Shown one piece after another: positions 1 through 12,389 of a stretch of 64,000 nt of DNA (the first letter of the stretch is position 1; each line of letters starts with the position of its first letter). The position numbers and the translations under genes were made by a program. Source of the DNA: Sipunculus nudus (lineage: Eukaryota; Annelida; Sipuncula; Golfingiida; Sipunculidae); contig CM049316.1 of NCBI GenBank assembly GCA_026874595.1, positions 9,910,839 to 9,974,838 on the forward strand. The letters are read 5' to 3'. The notes under the pieces were generated by a model, which was not told where the DNA came from, did no database searches, and saw nothing but the letters and a program-made list of their open reading frames with translations.

Positions 1-320
1 ATAAGATCCATACTGATATGGTCCCATGGTGTGAAATAAGTGTATTAGTTTACATGTATTAACCACAAGTTATATCGACTACTTGTTTTTTCCTAGCCAG
101 TGCATATTTTACCTAAAATCAAGAAGGCTTAATAAAAAAATCATTTTTATCGTATTTTTACGTTCATTATCATTCAATGGACAGTGCCCCTATAAACCAT
201 AACCTATCTTTTTTAAAAAAAAGTTTTAAAATGTTGAATCACGATAGATCAGAAATGGGCTACATAAATCCTAAGCCATTAGCTTTGTATATTTACACGT
301 GCAAGCTATTTACAATGTTA

Positions 321-2224
321 TAGTCAGGGGGCCAAGGCAAGTAATTTTGAAAAAAATGGCCCGGGCTGATATAAAATTTTCACTTTATTTTTCGTAGAGG
401 TAGACATCTTGGGAATCAGAAAACCAATGTTGGCAATCAAGACACTCTTGCACAACATTGCAAAGAGCATTTTTTGTACGAGCTATATACCTTTTTGGTG
501 TGATTAGCCCAATTTGGCTCTCTAAGCCCCAAATGGACTAAATCAGCAAGTAATATCTTAACATGTAGGTATTTATATGCACAAAAATAATAAGACACAC
601 AAAGTTGATTTAAAAAATTCCTTCATTCGAATATGTGAAAATTATGGCTTACAAGAACCAAAATACTACCAAATTTCTTTTGAGCAATCTCACATAAATG
701 AACACAGTTTCTGTATGCGTTTATACAAAGACCTTGTTAAAGCATTAAAATTTTATATGATTATTCCTCTTTCTTTTAGTAACATGCATTAGTGGCCAAG
801 GTATAAGACAGATATGTAGCAATGCCTTTTGTACCCCTACCTCCTTATTCATGAAAATGATCACTCAAACAGGAAACAACAGACAACTTTACTTAAAAAT
901 ATACTCATACAAAACATCTTACATTTGTAAGCATAAAAATTACAAACCAACAAATCAGAATCACTCTCCCAAGATCAGTTTTCCTTCTAGGTTCTGAACG
1001 GAGATGTGCTAAAATCATCCATTGAATGAAAAATAAATAGAACGTGGTTCGTGTTTAAACTGTTTATAATGTCTCTTACATGACTTCACCTGAACTAAAG
1101 AAGTAAGAGTTATTCTGTTTCAAGAATATTCTTTATGCGCCCTTTCCCCTTATTTAGAAGGTAGCCAACAAAACAGGAAATCAGTATTGACACCATACAA
1201 AGTTGAAGCCCTACATATATCTAAGCAAAAATAAAACCAGAAAATCACAAGTACAATTTTACATAAAAAAGAATTCAGGTAGCAAAGTAAACGTATTCAG
1301 CCATAACAATGTTCATCTCCATTGCCATTTATAAATGTCTGTTGTTAATGAAACATGCTGTTCAGAAAGGACACTTATCATGTTTCATCATTTTACCAAA
1401 CTCTGTTGGTGAGTGCAGATCTGGATGACTTCGCTGTGCCCTTTTGTAAAGTGTTATAGATATATAGTTGGCACAAAGCCCTGAGTACATGAAATCTGAA
1501 CGCATCCTCTGTGGGAGGTAATGCTCTGAGGTATGGCTTTGTCAAAGCATACATGTGTTGTCTGAGACTGTCGAGAGAATCAAAACCACTTTGTCTGCAT
1601 CTGTGCTTAGTGTATTTGTGCTTCTGTAGAGGTTATCTTGAGTATTACCAGTAAAGGCGCTTACGTGCTGAAAATTACATTTATTACATTCAATCATATT
1701 TGAAGCAAAATTGAAGAAAACATGAAGATTTCAGTGAGAATAGACATGAATTTGATAGAAAATCCCATGGCCATTGTATAATAATCTAAATTCAAATCTA
1801 AGCTGAAACAAATGTACGTATATAGAAACAAATTCTAGAATTTTGGAAAATTTGAGGGGTGGGGGTAAGTTATAGGGCTCACAATCACTAACATATAAGC
1901 CATGTCGTAAAAATTCTTACAGCTGTCAAAGCCCTAGTTCTTAGCCAATCAATGGTACCATATTTTTGAAAATATATACAAGCAAGTAGCATCTATGAAT
2001 TAAAAACGGACCAGAAGCAGGTAGCAAAAAAGTCATAAAATTACTCAACCTTCCGAAACAAAAGCAATACTAAAAGTACTTTTGCAAGAGTATTGAGACT
2101 GCCAACATTACTTTCCAATATCTAGGGTGGATCTTCTAAACATGTAAGGGGTGTAAAATTTTATATCTGAGACTGTAAGGTACACCCCTATTTTTGTACA
2201 GTACAGAGTTTGGCCCCCTGACTA
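321..2224. mobile_element. 1.9-kb inverted-repeat DNA element, PIF/Harbinger-like, non-autonomous
   Basis: The ends match as inverted repeats: tagtcagggggccaa at 321-335 and its complement at 2210-2224. Similarity continues inward for roughly 130 bases (GATATAAAATTTT and the TTGGCA..TC..ACTCTTGCA blocks occur at both ends). The element is flanked by TTA on both sides (318-320 and 2225-2227). A TTA/TWA target duplication is typical of PIF/Harbinger. The interior shows no recognisable transposase; a 71-codon reading frame at 577-792 matches no family I know. Class assignment rests on a 3-bp duplication and is moderate. Confidence 0.65.
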
Positions 2225-2227
2225 TTA

Positions 2228-5200
2228 GGGTATATTCAATAGAATGTCGCGGTGAATGAACAAAAACAATTTCGGGAATCTGAGGGACATGAGGCATAAA
2301 CAGGGGCGTCAATATAGGGGGGATGGGGGTATATATACGATATACGATGGACAGAAAACATGAACACTTACCTGTATATCTATTGACAGATATAAGTACA
2401 CATGCCTATTAGTCTGGTTTATTTTAAGTAACAACATAATTGTTGGACGTCGGACCTTTTTAAAAACATAACACTAAAATCTCACTAATCGGCGTCTATT
2501 TTACCAGAAGGATATTCAGTGATTCCGTTGGATGTATATTTAGTAGTGTAGTTATGAAGGAAACACGTTGTAACGTTAGAACTATTGTTCAGGAAAGGAA
2601 ACTATGTGACCTAGTTCTACCAAGGGTTACTTTCCCACACTCCAGAAATAATCTTTTTCACTTCATTAATAGTAGCTCATGTCTGATTAGGGATTTTGTC
2701 ACTAAAGCCGTTTCAGTATTATATGGCCTTACTCGATTCACTTCATTGAGAGATTGAATGGATATGCATACAGTTGCACCCAGGTCAATCAATACAATAT
2801 CTTGCTATCACCAGGCGTGGTCCAGTTAAGCTTGTCTACTCGTATACTGACGCCGCCTTGATAGGGCTACACAGGTAAGCAGAAGAGTTTCTGGTTTGTC
2901 CTGCCCGGTTTCTGGAGAGCAGACAGATAAAGTGCCAAGTCTCACTTCGTGCAGTGATGGATTCTCGTCTTATTCACAAATTGACTTGTCAAAGAATGAC
3001 AAGTCAAATTTGCAGACCTGTCAAAGTCTTTTTTTTTGTTGATCGAACCATGCATATAGTACCACTGCTTACACCATAATATAGATCAATTAAGTGTTTA
3101 AAATATGCAAACTTCTGGACATGAGGCCCAGATGGTTTCACTCAAGTGTTTACTATTTCAAAGGTATGCGCAGACAATTCTGCTTGTTAGCTAGTGATAA
3201 GTGTGTGTATCAAAGTCACTGAAATCACTGAAATGCCAAACAAATGAGCGGTTCTGGGCAATTTGAGCTATTCAAATAAATTTCCCTTTTCTGTCCTGAC
3301 ATGATGAGACGGTTTCTCAACTAACATTATCAAATCAGTGAAAACCTTCATCGGCACAAGGTAGTATTATTAATAATGAAGATAATAACCACACGCATAT
3401 AACTGTAATCTGTCTTTCAAGCTTTATTATTAATATGATACTAATGGGAGCGACTGCGGGGGCGACGTCGTCGCGTCACGTGACCTAAGGTATCAGGGAA
3501 GACGGTAAAACCCACAGTGCCTCGTTTTCTAACCACTTATCACACGGCTCGTCTGTCATCCACGGGTTTCCGCTTCAAATTACAGTCAAATGTGGCTTCC
3601 GATATCGTTCTGATTATTAATTATCGCCCGTTGATGTCCGGTCTGAAGAGATCCATCCCACATAAGTATGCTAATCCATATCCACAAGGACGCCAAATTC
3701 GTTGTCTGTAGCGACGACCGCCCGACAGCTGTTATAGTGGTCACAAACAGACACGCCCTTACTTACTTTCCATTTTCTCTTGAGTGACAAATAAACCTGA
3801 TTTGGACTTTCTGATGTGGGTATTTTTTATTGTTTCCCTCCCTGAGTTGAAGAAATTGAGGGGATGGGGTGGGGGGGGGGGGACTTCAATTGACTCTCGG
3901 ACATACATATATCGTCAAATGGTATTTCCCCGTTTTTCTACTTAGTCTGTGAGTGCAATGCTATATAACACCATTTATTTTAATTGTGTAACATTAATGT
4001 TTTGACACGCGTAAGGAATTTTTTTCCTTATGTGGTCAATCTGGAGGTAAGTAATAACATCAAAAGTACGATATTTGGAACTTCCGCACGTCGTAGATTA
4101 ATTATAATCCAATCCGACGACGACCACCACGTAGTACTCAACAACAAAGTTAGTCACATGACGTATTTTGTACGCTTGAACAGGGTTCGCACACGCGCAC
4201 ACACAATCACGGACGCAAGCCCGCACATACACTTACGATAAGTTGGACCAAGTCTGCTTATGAGCTTTTACTAACATATTATTCATTTGTCGTTATATTG
4301 ATTTCGCATATCAGTATTTATTAGTAGAATTGTGCCCGTCATCTTTAAGTTTCTAATATCTGTCATTCGACTTACGACATGTAGGTTTTAGTGTATAAAT
4401 AAACTGGCGGCATGTACACGCTTTCGGAATGTTTTCTGGCAGGGGGTTGATTAGGATATAGAAATGCATCAGAAAGGATCTCCGAAGATAAGTTGGTTGG
4501 GTGACGAAGGTCCCGTAGCTAAAAAGAAGAACCTGGAATAACGCGCTCAAGTGACAATGCCCATCATCCTGAAGTTTCATGGGATTACACCCACATCACA
4601 AAATTGTTCATGCAGACTGATATTCAAATCACTGTATTATTATTGGCCTTATAATAAATACTCAAATGATGAAAATACTGCCGGACCATACTCTTAAGGT
4701 CATACATTAAATTTGTCACGTCACTTTGATGAAAAGGTGGCCTTTAGTGCTTGGGTTGTTGGACCATGAACTAATACGATCTTGAGTCATCTAAGCCTGG
4801 CACCTGGCGCACGGCGAACAAAACAAATTATGTAGGCCTACATACGTGTACCTTCACCGGTCAATATAAAACGCTACGCCAGAGAAGGCTCCAGATCAGT
4901 CTCAGGTTGTTATCTGGACAGTGTTTTGTTACTCTGTCAATTATTACAAATTTGCAAAGAATTTGTAAATAGTTCCTTAATTCTCACAATAAAAGTATTA
5001 GCTAAGATACAAAACCTAATTTTAGGTGTAAATTTGGTTTAGATAAATTTAAATAAAGTAAGTATTTAAAAAATCATCACTATATTAAACGCTCGTTTGG
5101 TTTCTTTATATGATTTCTATAATTAGGTTTTCCTTGTTTGTCTTTGCAAGCATTCCATTGAAAATATATTAGACGTAGTAACGGTGACTTTGTTGACATG

Positions 5201-5507
5201 GAACAAGTACAAAGTCAGGCAGTATTATTGAGACAAAAAGAATACGCTTCAACTCCCCCATGACCTCTCGATTACTCCAGGCTGATTGACTTCGGGGGAA
5301 CTGTCTTTCAATCACTCCCCGGTGATGATATTAGCCCCGTTTCTACAGACGGCCCAATACCCTCTGATCTGAACTTCGTGGTCAAGGAAAATGTCACCAC
5401 TCAAAGTCAATAGGAAACATATTGGATCTGTGATGGTTATGCTGTCATACATGAATGACGAAGAACAAATAAGATAATTACAGAGTTACACAGAGATAGA
5501 GAAGGGG
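2228..5507. other. Gene-free stretch
   Basis: No coding region can be supported. It holds a short hairpin at 2981-3007, a hAT-like CAGGGGCG end at 2301 without an identified partner, and a G-homopolymer near 3871-3882. Open frames here are short and show no domain. Confidence 0.6.
2981..3007. repeat. Short perfect hairpin
   Basis: An 11-base arm, ttgacttgtca, is followed by a 5-base loop (aagaa) and its exact complement. Nothing next to it indicates a terminator or an RNA gene. Confidence 0.6.
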
Positions 5508-5580
5508 ACACACACACACATACACTCACACACACACATATATATATATACAATATATATACATATATAATTATATATAG
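5508..5580. repeat. (CA)n / (TA)n microsatellite
   Basis: CA dinucleotides grade into TA dinucleotides with a few interruptions. Confidence 0.9.
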
Positions 5581-5768
5581 ATATGACAGAGAGACAGAAA
5601 GAGTTGCAAAGCTCTGTTTACTGAAGTTATCTCTAAATGAGTATTAGATATAGACGAACAAAATGACAAAAAGAGAGACATGGAGACAGACACATAGGCA
5701 GGCAGAGATAGACCGTTTTAAGAATCCAGGACACTAGTAATGCTACAAGGAAGACGCAAATAAGATGT

Positions 5769-5769
<1 letters not shown>

Positions 5770-5825
<56 letters not shown>
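5770..5825. repeat. (GA)n microsatellite
   Basis: An uninterrupted GA run of about 55 bases, followed by G-rich sequence to about 5870. Confidence 0.95.
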
Positions 5826-5830
<5 letters not shown>

Positions 5831-6942
5831 GGGGCGGATGTATGAGGGGGGGGGGAGGCGGATGTTAGTAATATTCTAAAGGTTGATGTAGAGAGCTTAT
5901 TGAGAACGATGAATAAGTCTTACAATAAGATAATTCAGATACCAGACGAGTTCGAACTTATAGAAAATAACCCCATGGTAAAATATCGAGAAGCATTAAA
6001 TTTGTAAACTCAATACTGGACGCCGTCCAGGTTTTAATGCTCCAGTTGGTCTGCGGCGATCTGGATCAGACGACACCAGATCAGCTTCCAAACAAGCGGA
6101 TGGGGGATATAAACCAAACTTGATATTACGCTTGGGACGCTAGCAGACGCGCCAGTCGTAAGGTGGTAACAAGAATTTCGGTATTTGAAATACATATGGG
6201 GCATGTATAATGAATAGCTGTCTGATAAAACACTCATCAGTTGTATTCATTCACCATAAAATGTATCAAGTAAATATACAACCCCCAGAAATGTATCAAG
6301 TAAATATACAGCTCTCAGTTGTCGGAGGAATAAAAGATGGAGTGTTTCCTCTGCAGACGTTTGTCATATTTTTGTATCAGTAATTGTCGCTGACCGCTTC
6401 AAGAAATGGGACTGAATTCAGACATATTTTGAATATTCACAAATAAGGAACAATCGATATTCACATGTGAATACCACACAAATAAGTGACATTTGATATA
6501 TATGCAATTATCGAATATCACATGAATTCGATATTCGACCTTCTACTAAGGATTACGGGAAAAGCTATAAACAGGCGCCTTCAAGTTCCCTGAGGACGTC
6601 TTCTCATGTCACGTGACTGGCCTACTAGACACTTCAAAAGTTCAACGCCAGCAACCAAGGATATTTCCATGTGCTGCGCTCTGTGCAATTCCTAAACCGA
6701 CAAGCCTGCAACCGGGCAGTCATGGCCGATCTGCTGGTAGGATGGTCAGTCAGGTTTGATCCCCTTCGGGTGGTTCCTTGGCAAATCCGTTCTCTTATTT
6801 TGCAATAATAGACCATGCAGCCACGTTTGTCTCAATATATCGAAAAATCCAATATCAAATGTCGTTAATTTGATGGACACTTTGCATCAAGTGTTTTTTT
6901 ATTCAGAAGTCTCTTAAGTATTTCTTTGTTTTATTTAATAAA
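5826..6942. other. Gene-free stretch with a short tandem duplication
   Basis: At about 6257-6320 the block aaatgtatcaagtaaatata occurs twice in tandem. Around 6430-6540 are several AT-rich short palindromes. No gene is recognised. Confidence 0.55.
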
Positions 6943-7100
6943 CACTGCAGTGCAGGGGCGGATCCAGGATTTACGAAAAGGATGGGTCAAACTCGAGAGG
7001 CCTAACGACAAAGCCTAAAAAAGGTCATTAGGTCCGGAAAGAGGGGGGGGGGGGTTCCGGACCCCCCTGAACCCTCCCCCTGGATCCGCCTCTGCAGTGT
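6943..7100. mobile_element. MITE with GGGGCGGATCCAGG inverted ends, hAT-like
   Basis: About 158 bases bounded by inverted repeats: cactgcagtgcaggggcgga at the left and, on the complement, cactgcagaggcggatccag at the right. The interior is G-rich then C-rich and could fold back. CAGGGGCGGATCC ends are widespread in animal short elements. The exact target duplication is unclear (possibly CAGTG). Confidence 0.7.
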
Positions 7101-7699
7101 AATAGCCATAGATGGTAAGTCCTCGCCTCATTGTGAATTTTCATGTGAAATTTTCTCGTGATAAGTTGCTGAAAATATCCAGTCACCTGAAATTACTTTT
7201 TCACTTTTACCTTTTAACTTTTAAATGACATTGGTTCCGTTATCGGATGTATGTTGAATATCTCTAGCTTGTGTGATATTGACCTGCGAATAACGCTGAC
7301 TCATGTTAGCAGGGAGGAAAAGGCTGGTTGGCCGGCATTGTCTGTTAGGGCAAGTAATTTTACAAAAGGAGATGATTTTACAACCGTCCTCTTGATAAAA
7401 GCGTTGGGACGTTTTCCTCGGATTTCTCACTAATTTCGTCACTAATTTGTATGATTCATGTATATACCATTTAATACCTTATAGTATATACCATAAACCA
7501 TTTTACCAAATTTTCTTTTCATCGTCAAGGAGACACTGCTGCTCTGAAGTCATGGGGCTTGGTTGTTGGCTCTACGCCAGCGGAGATTAACAAGCCTAAA
7601 GCTAAGTCCCCTCTTATCTTAGCAATAACTGTATTTAGACTTGTGGTCAATTGTTTTGTTCTGTAACAGGCACTACAAACCACAGTAACCATGAATAAC
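7101..7699. other. Gene-free stretch
   Basis: No coding, RNA or repeat feature recognised. Overlapping short frames on both strands look random. Confidence 0.5.
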
Positions 7700-8275
7700 T
7701 TGTCAATGACTAGTACCCTCGGTATGTTGGGGACCAGGTTAATGGTTGGTATGTACATTTGGTTTCAGAGACCAAGTCTGAATGAAAGCCTAAGTTCGGT
7801 ATAACCAAGTGAGTGGTTGGTGCCCTCGGTTTGAGGGACCAGGTCAGTGGATGGTACCCTCGGTGTGAGGCGCCAGGCCATAGGTTGGTGCCGTCAGTGT
7901 GAGGGACCAGGCCAGTGGTTGGTGCTCTCGGTGTGAGGGGCCAGACAAATGGTCCGTACCGTCGGTGTAATGGACCAGGCCAGTGGTTAGCGCCGTCGGT
8001 ATGAGGGCCAGGTCAGTGGTTGGTACACTCGGTGTGAGGGACCAGACCAGGTGTCCGTACCGTCAGTGTTATGGACCAGGCCAGTGGTTGGTGCTGTTGG
8101 TGTGAGGGCCAGGTCAGTGGTGGTACACCCGGTGGGAGGGACCAAACTAGTGGTCGGTACCGTCGGTTGGAGGGATCAGGTCTGTGGTTGGTGCTCTCGG
8201 TGTGGGGGGCCATCCCCATTCCCCGGTCAGTGGTTGGTATCCCCATTGGGAGGGACCTGGTAACTAATGGGCACG
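7700..8275. repeat. Minisatellite, ~43-bp unit, about 12 diverged copies
   Basis: Units follow the pattern cagtggttggtacc.tcggt followed by gtgagggaccaggc, with substitutions and small indels. Copies run from tagtaccctcggtatg (7710) to ggtatccccattgggaggg (about 8260). Local GC is well above the surroundings. Alternation of ggttggtgc and ggtccgtacc versions suggests a higher-order period of two or three units. The long frames here on both strands are products of the repeat. Confidence 0.92.
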
Positions 8276-9294
8276 TTTGAGGTGATTTACCCACGGCTTG
8301 GTGAGCCACATCACTGTGTATGCCAGCTGATAAAGATAAGAGTATCGGAGACTTCGAGAACATCAGGTTATTCATCATCAGTAGTTAATGTACCGAGATT
8401 CAGATCCTCTCATAAGTTCCTGTATAATTCCGGGAGGTTAACGAGCGTGGTTAAACTACCGGATTGATTGATTTCTGCCTGGATGAGAACTGTCCGTCGT
8501 GGGACAAGTTGATGTCTCAAACCAAGCGGCCACTACAAAGACACGGGTCGACCGGGTTCTTGTGAAGTTAACCCTTGAGGGGGCATGTGGTGGAGGCTTG
8601 ACCTACATTTATCCCATACCGTAATGTGTTCACCCGCTGGCGAAAGACATCCTTGTTTGGTGTCTCTCTGCTGGGGATTAAGGGGAAAAGAGGGGATTAC
8701 TTACAGACAGGTCGTGAAGGAAGACCTCCTGAAGTCCTGATGTCAGGAGAGTTGATAGACTGGCCAGTATAATGTTTGTAAAGTCACGCCTCCGTCAACC
8801 GGGAATGAACTAGTCCTAGGTCCCGTCGCCTGTCGCGCTTTCTAAATGAGCAACCAACTTGGATACCTAGGGTTGAACGAACTAAAGATTTTCTTCTCTT
8901 TTATACACCTAAAAATATTCCTCAAATAGTATGTTTTTTTCCAGAATATCAAGGGCAAAATGTTTCATTGGCTAATACAACAACATTAATATCTATTATC
9001 ACTCTGTGTCGTATACTGGTGCTAAACTACATTTTAGTTGTTTCTTTTCAAAACATTTACACATGGTGTCAACGGAAGTGACCTCGATTGCTACAAACTT
9101 GGATACCTATGATTGAACGAACTCAGTTAACACAGGTTATCTCCGTTTACGTTGGCGGCATCTTGTCATATTTTACGACTTACGAGCAACAGAATGCAAC
9201 GAAACTGGTTCCTTATTGTATGGGTAGGGCTCCTGCGAATGGTGTGATTATTTCTTTAAAAATGCTATTGAAAATGAGCATTTAGGCGCATCTT
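8276..9294. other. Gene-free stretch with a 28-base direct repeat
   Basis: The block aacttggatacctagggttg plus gaacgaact at about 8857 recurs with two changes at about 9097. Nothing coding is recognised. Confidence 0.5.
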
Positions 9295-10135
9295 ATATTT
9301 ATTCATTTATTACTCATTATATATATTTAACCAGGAAAGTTTTTTTCAGCATGAGCTGCTTTTATGGGGCCCTGGTCAGGATGCGGTAAGTTGAGTAGAG
9401 TTATATACAAAAATGGAAACTAAAATACATGACTACATATAAAAATAAAATGTTATACATACATGGTTTAAAATCATAATAAATAAATTCATCAGACTCT
9501 ATACACGAATTATTGACTGAATAATATTAAATAAGAAGCTTCATTAAAAAGTCACTAAAATATGTACGTTTGTGATTTTGTGATAATCATATCAGATAAT
9601 GTGATAGCAAAATAGGTAATGACGAAATAGTGACCATTTAAAATGCTATGGCATGTACTGCTTGTATGATATTTTTTAACGGGTAGCTACTATTGTCCGC
9701 TTTTACGTTATGGGTAATGTAATGTAATGTATTCCATCGGATAGGATCATCAAATGTAAAACTTGTTTTGAAGGAATCCATGTTTGGCTTGGATAATGAT
9801 AAATTGAAACCTTGAGAAAAACTAGTATCATATAAACTAACGCGATTGAGAGTATGTGTAATGGAGGAAGGAGCATAACAAGACAAACCTTTAAACACAG
9901 TTAAAGAAACAAATTATTGCTATCTCTGTGGAACACTCATCCAACCCAACATTTAAGACGTAGAGGATATATTGGTATCATAGGTATTAGTAACGATTCG
10001 CGCAGCTTTATTAGTGTTTGGAGTTGTAATAACTTAGGAATTGCAATAATCAATGTGACTCTGAATTAAAATTTATACAGTGTGCTAAACTGGAGATATT
10101 CAAGTTTCTGCTTAGTCTGGAAAGAAGACCTAGTT
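9295..10135 (-). mobile_element. 5'-truncated LINE remnant (Jockey/CR1-like), 3' end of ORF2 and 3'UTR
   Basis: Read on the minus strand, 10130 to 9640 gives the post-RT tail of a non-LTR retrotransposon. Shared segments include GLLSRLSRNLNIS, QSHIDYCNS, KAARIVTNT, LGWMSV and the FKTSFTFDDPIRWNTL block, with stops and frameshifts between. The standard tail of the family reads DYCN..W, then AAR(I/V), then LGWLP, then F....P..WN.LP. Downstream on the same strand, 9390 to 9300 reads cctggttaaatatatata after aagcagctcatgctg, resembling the usual LINE 3' terminus. The copy is 5'-truncated, as is common, and not functional. Confidence 0.8.
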
Positions 10136-12389
10136 TTCACGCTGTTTTATCGAACACAGGTTGTGTATTTTTTCCACGTTAAGACGATGACGTAGACCAG
10201 CGTTCTTCGCATTGCGTTTATCATATAAAATGCGATTAAAGGACGGCAACCATACGGCAACACTTGGCACATACAAACACCAAATAGGTGATGACACGTC
10301 GCTTTGGCCTTTCAAATCAAGATTAATATCTGTAAGCCCAAATAATTTTTTATTAAGAATATAACAAATAATTATGTTTTTAATTAAATCAAATTAATCA
10401 AATATAAATAATTGTCTGGGCGCCAGTGCTAAACGTTTAATTTTGTTTCCAGTCTAAAGTTGACTTTTTATTGCATCAAAGGTATTGTTGCAATTGATCT
10501 GTGATATAGTAAGATGCATGTTGAGTGTTATGAACATGGCGACGCTTTCTTATTCAATGAACGGTAAAACTCATATTTTGAAAGGTTTGTGAGCGCACTT
10601 GTCATAACTGAAGTGAGGGCTTCCGCAAGTTCACGTCATAAAGTTGAATTCCCCATGCGTTTACCAGATGCATCCATCGCAAAACTCGAGCAGTGTTCAA
10701 TATGTGCGATCAGTGGAGCCGTTGTACGCAGCTGATAATCGCTGCAAGAGATTATAATGTTCAATATTGTTCAGGCGGATACGATGACCGGATGCGTCAA
10801 TCAGGTGCGATAAACGCTGGTATGTGTCACCAGCTTTAAAGGACCCGCGTTGATGACAACACCTTAAAGCTTTATCAATCCAAATATTCCAGATTTTCTC
10901 TAAATCAGTCAAGTGCAATTGGGAGCTTCACATGTATCGACACCATGGCTTTAGCGGCTGAATTGGCAGAACAATTAATTGAAATATCATCAGCATACAT
11001 GGCGCGTTTCTCACAAAGGAACATTGTTAGATCATTCAAATAAAAACATTCGATTTGTTGGTTTTGAACTATATTTGCGGGATACCATGTTTATGCCATA
11101 AATTAATTGCTCATTTTAGTAAGGTTGACAGTATGATCAATGACAGTATGAGCAAGGCTATCGAAGCCCTTTTTACATCGAGAAAGCAAACAGCAGTGAC
11201 ATTCATCGATAATACTCTACGAGGTAAATGAAGCCGAATGATCATAAAGATAAGCAAACTGTTTATCTGAAAACAGATTATTATTTTAAAAAAATGGTTG
11301 AGGTCTTCATTCAACAATGTTCTTTATTTTTTGGCAAATGATCCATACCTTTAATCGGTCGGTAACTATTAATCCGGCGACTCATCTACCGATTTTATCG
11401 GCCGATTCATAGGATAGACCGACTATGTACCGACAGGGGTACATTATCGTGTAGTGTGACATCCCAAGCGACGTGATTTGTTGGTGTCGGCGTGAAAAAT
11501 CGCCGTCGCCAAGAGTCTGGCACTGTCAAAGATAATCGGGCTATTTTATCCAGCGAATAGCGAAATCGTGTATAGTGAGCCAATGTGTGTGACAAATTCG
11601 GACGATTTTTGTTTGTTTCAATTGGGCCAGAGTGAACATTCTGTGATGGTTTATCTGCCGTACACTTTCCATCATTTTAAATTCATTTCCTTTGGACCCG
11701 ACCACTTGCAAGGGGCGTCAGTACAGGCTGGAAAGGGGCGTATATCCCCCACTTATTGACAAGGCGCATGGTCAATGGAACCATGCATTGATAATGAGAA
11801 ATATACACTTTGGTTTTATTCCTTAGTTAACTATGAAATGTTATATATTTATGAGAAATGAGAAAGGATGATAAAGTATAGGCTGATTTACAAAGAACAG
11901 AAGAAAACATATAATTTCCTTTCATTTCTAGAAACAGGAAATCCTGAAAATTCCCGCAAACGGGCACGTAGAATATCACTTTCTAAATATGAATTTGATG
12001 ATTACGTATTCCCCTCACCATATGTGTTATTGCAAGCCTCCTGCCTGGTGAAATGGCCCGCTGGTATCTTATATCCTGATGTTAGTTGTATATATAGAGT
12101 TTTTACCAAATCCAGCGGATGACTGAAGATGTGCGGGGATAACCTAGTAAAATTGATGACGGACGGTTTATTCTCTTCACTCAGTTAGGGCTTATTCATT
12201 ATTCATTAATCAAATAAAAAACTTTGATCGTCACTGGTATATACATTTTGGAATAATATGTGTTGTATAATCACAAGTGGAAACTGGACCGGTTATGTTT
12301 CCGAGATGCTTCGTGTATCACTAAAATCCAGCTATTCGCATACCTTTCGTATAGAAGTTACGTGATGTTTGGCTTACTTTGTTTACATG
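10136..12389. other. Gene-free stretch
   Basis: Several open frames of 60-85 codons occur on both strands, none with recognisable domains. A minus-strand frame at 10697-10918 lies upstream of the LINE remnant in the same orientation but does not resemble RT or endonuclease. No RNA gene is seen. Confidence 0.5.

Noticed and set aside
577-792. Transposase of the 1.9-kb element
   Set aside because: The 71-codon frame has no catalytic or DNA-binding motif and is far shorter than a Harbinger transposase.
4188-4205. Alternating cacacgcgcacacac as a regulatory or Z-DNA site
   Set aside because: Too short and without supporting context.
6700-6785. Possible tRNA-like B-box (ggtttgatcccc)
   Set aside because: No matching A-box at proper distance and no cloverleaf pairing.
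8013-8378. 121-codon minus-strand frame and two plus-strand frames of about 70 codons
   Set aside because: They are translations of the 43-bp minisatellite; the protein repeats simply follow the DNA repeat.
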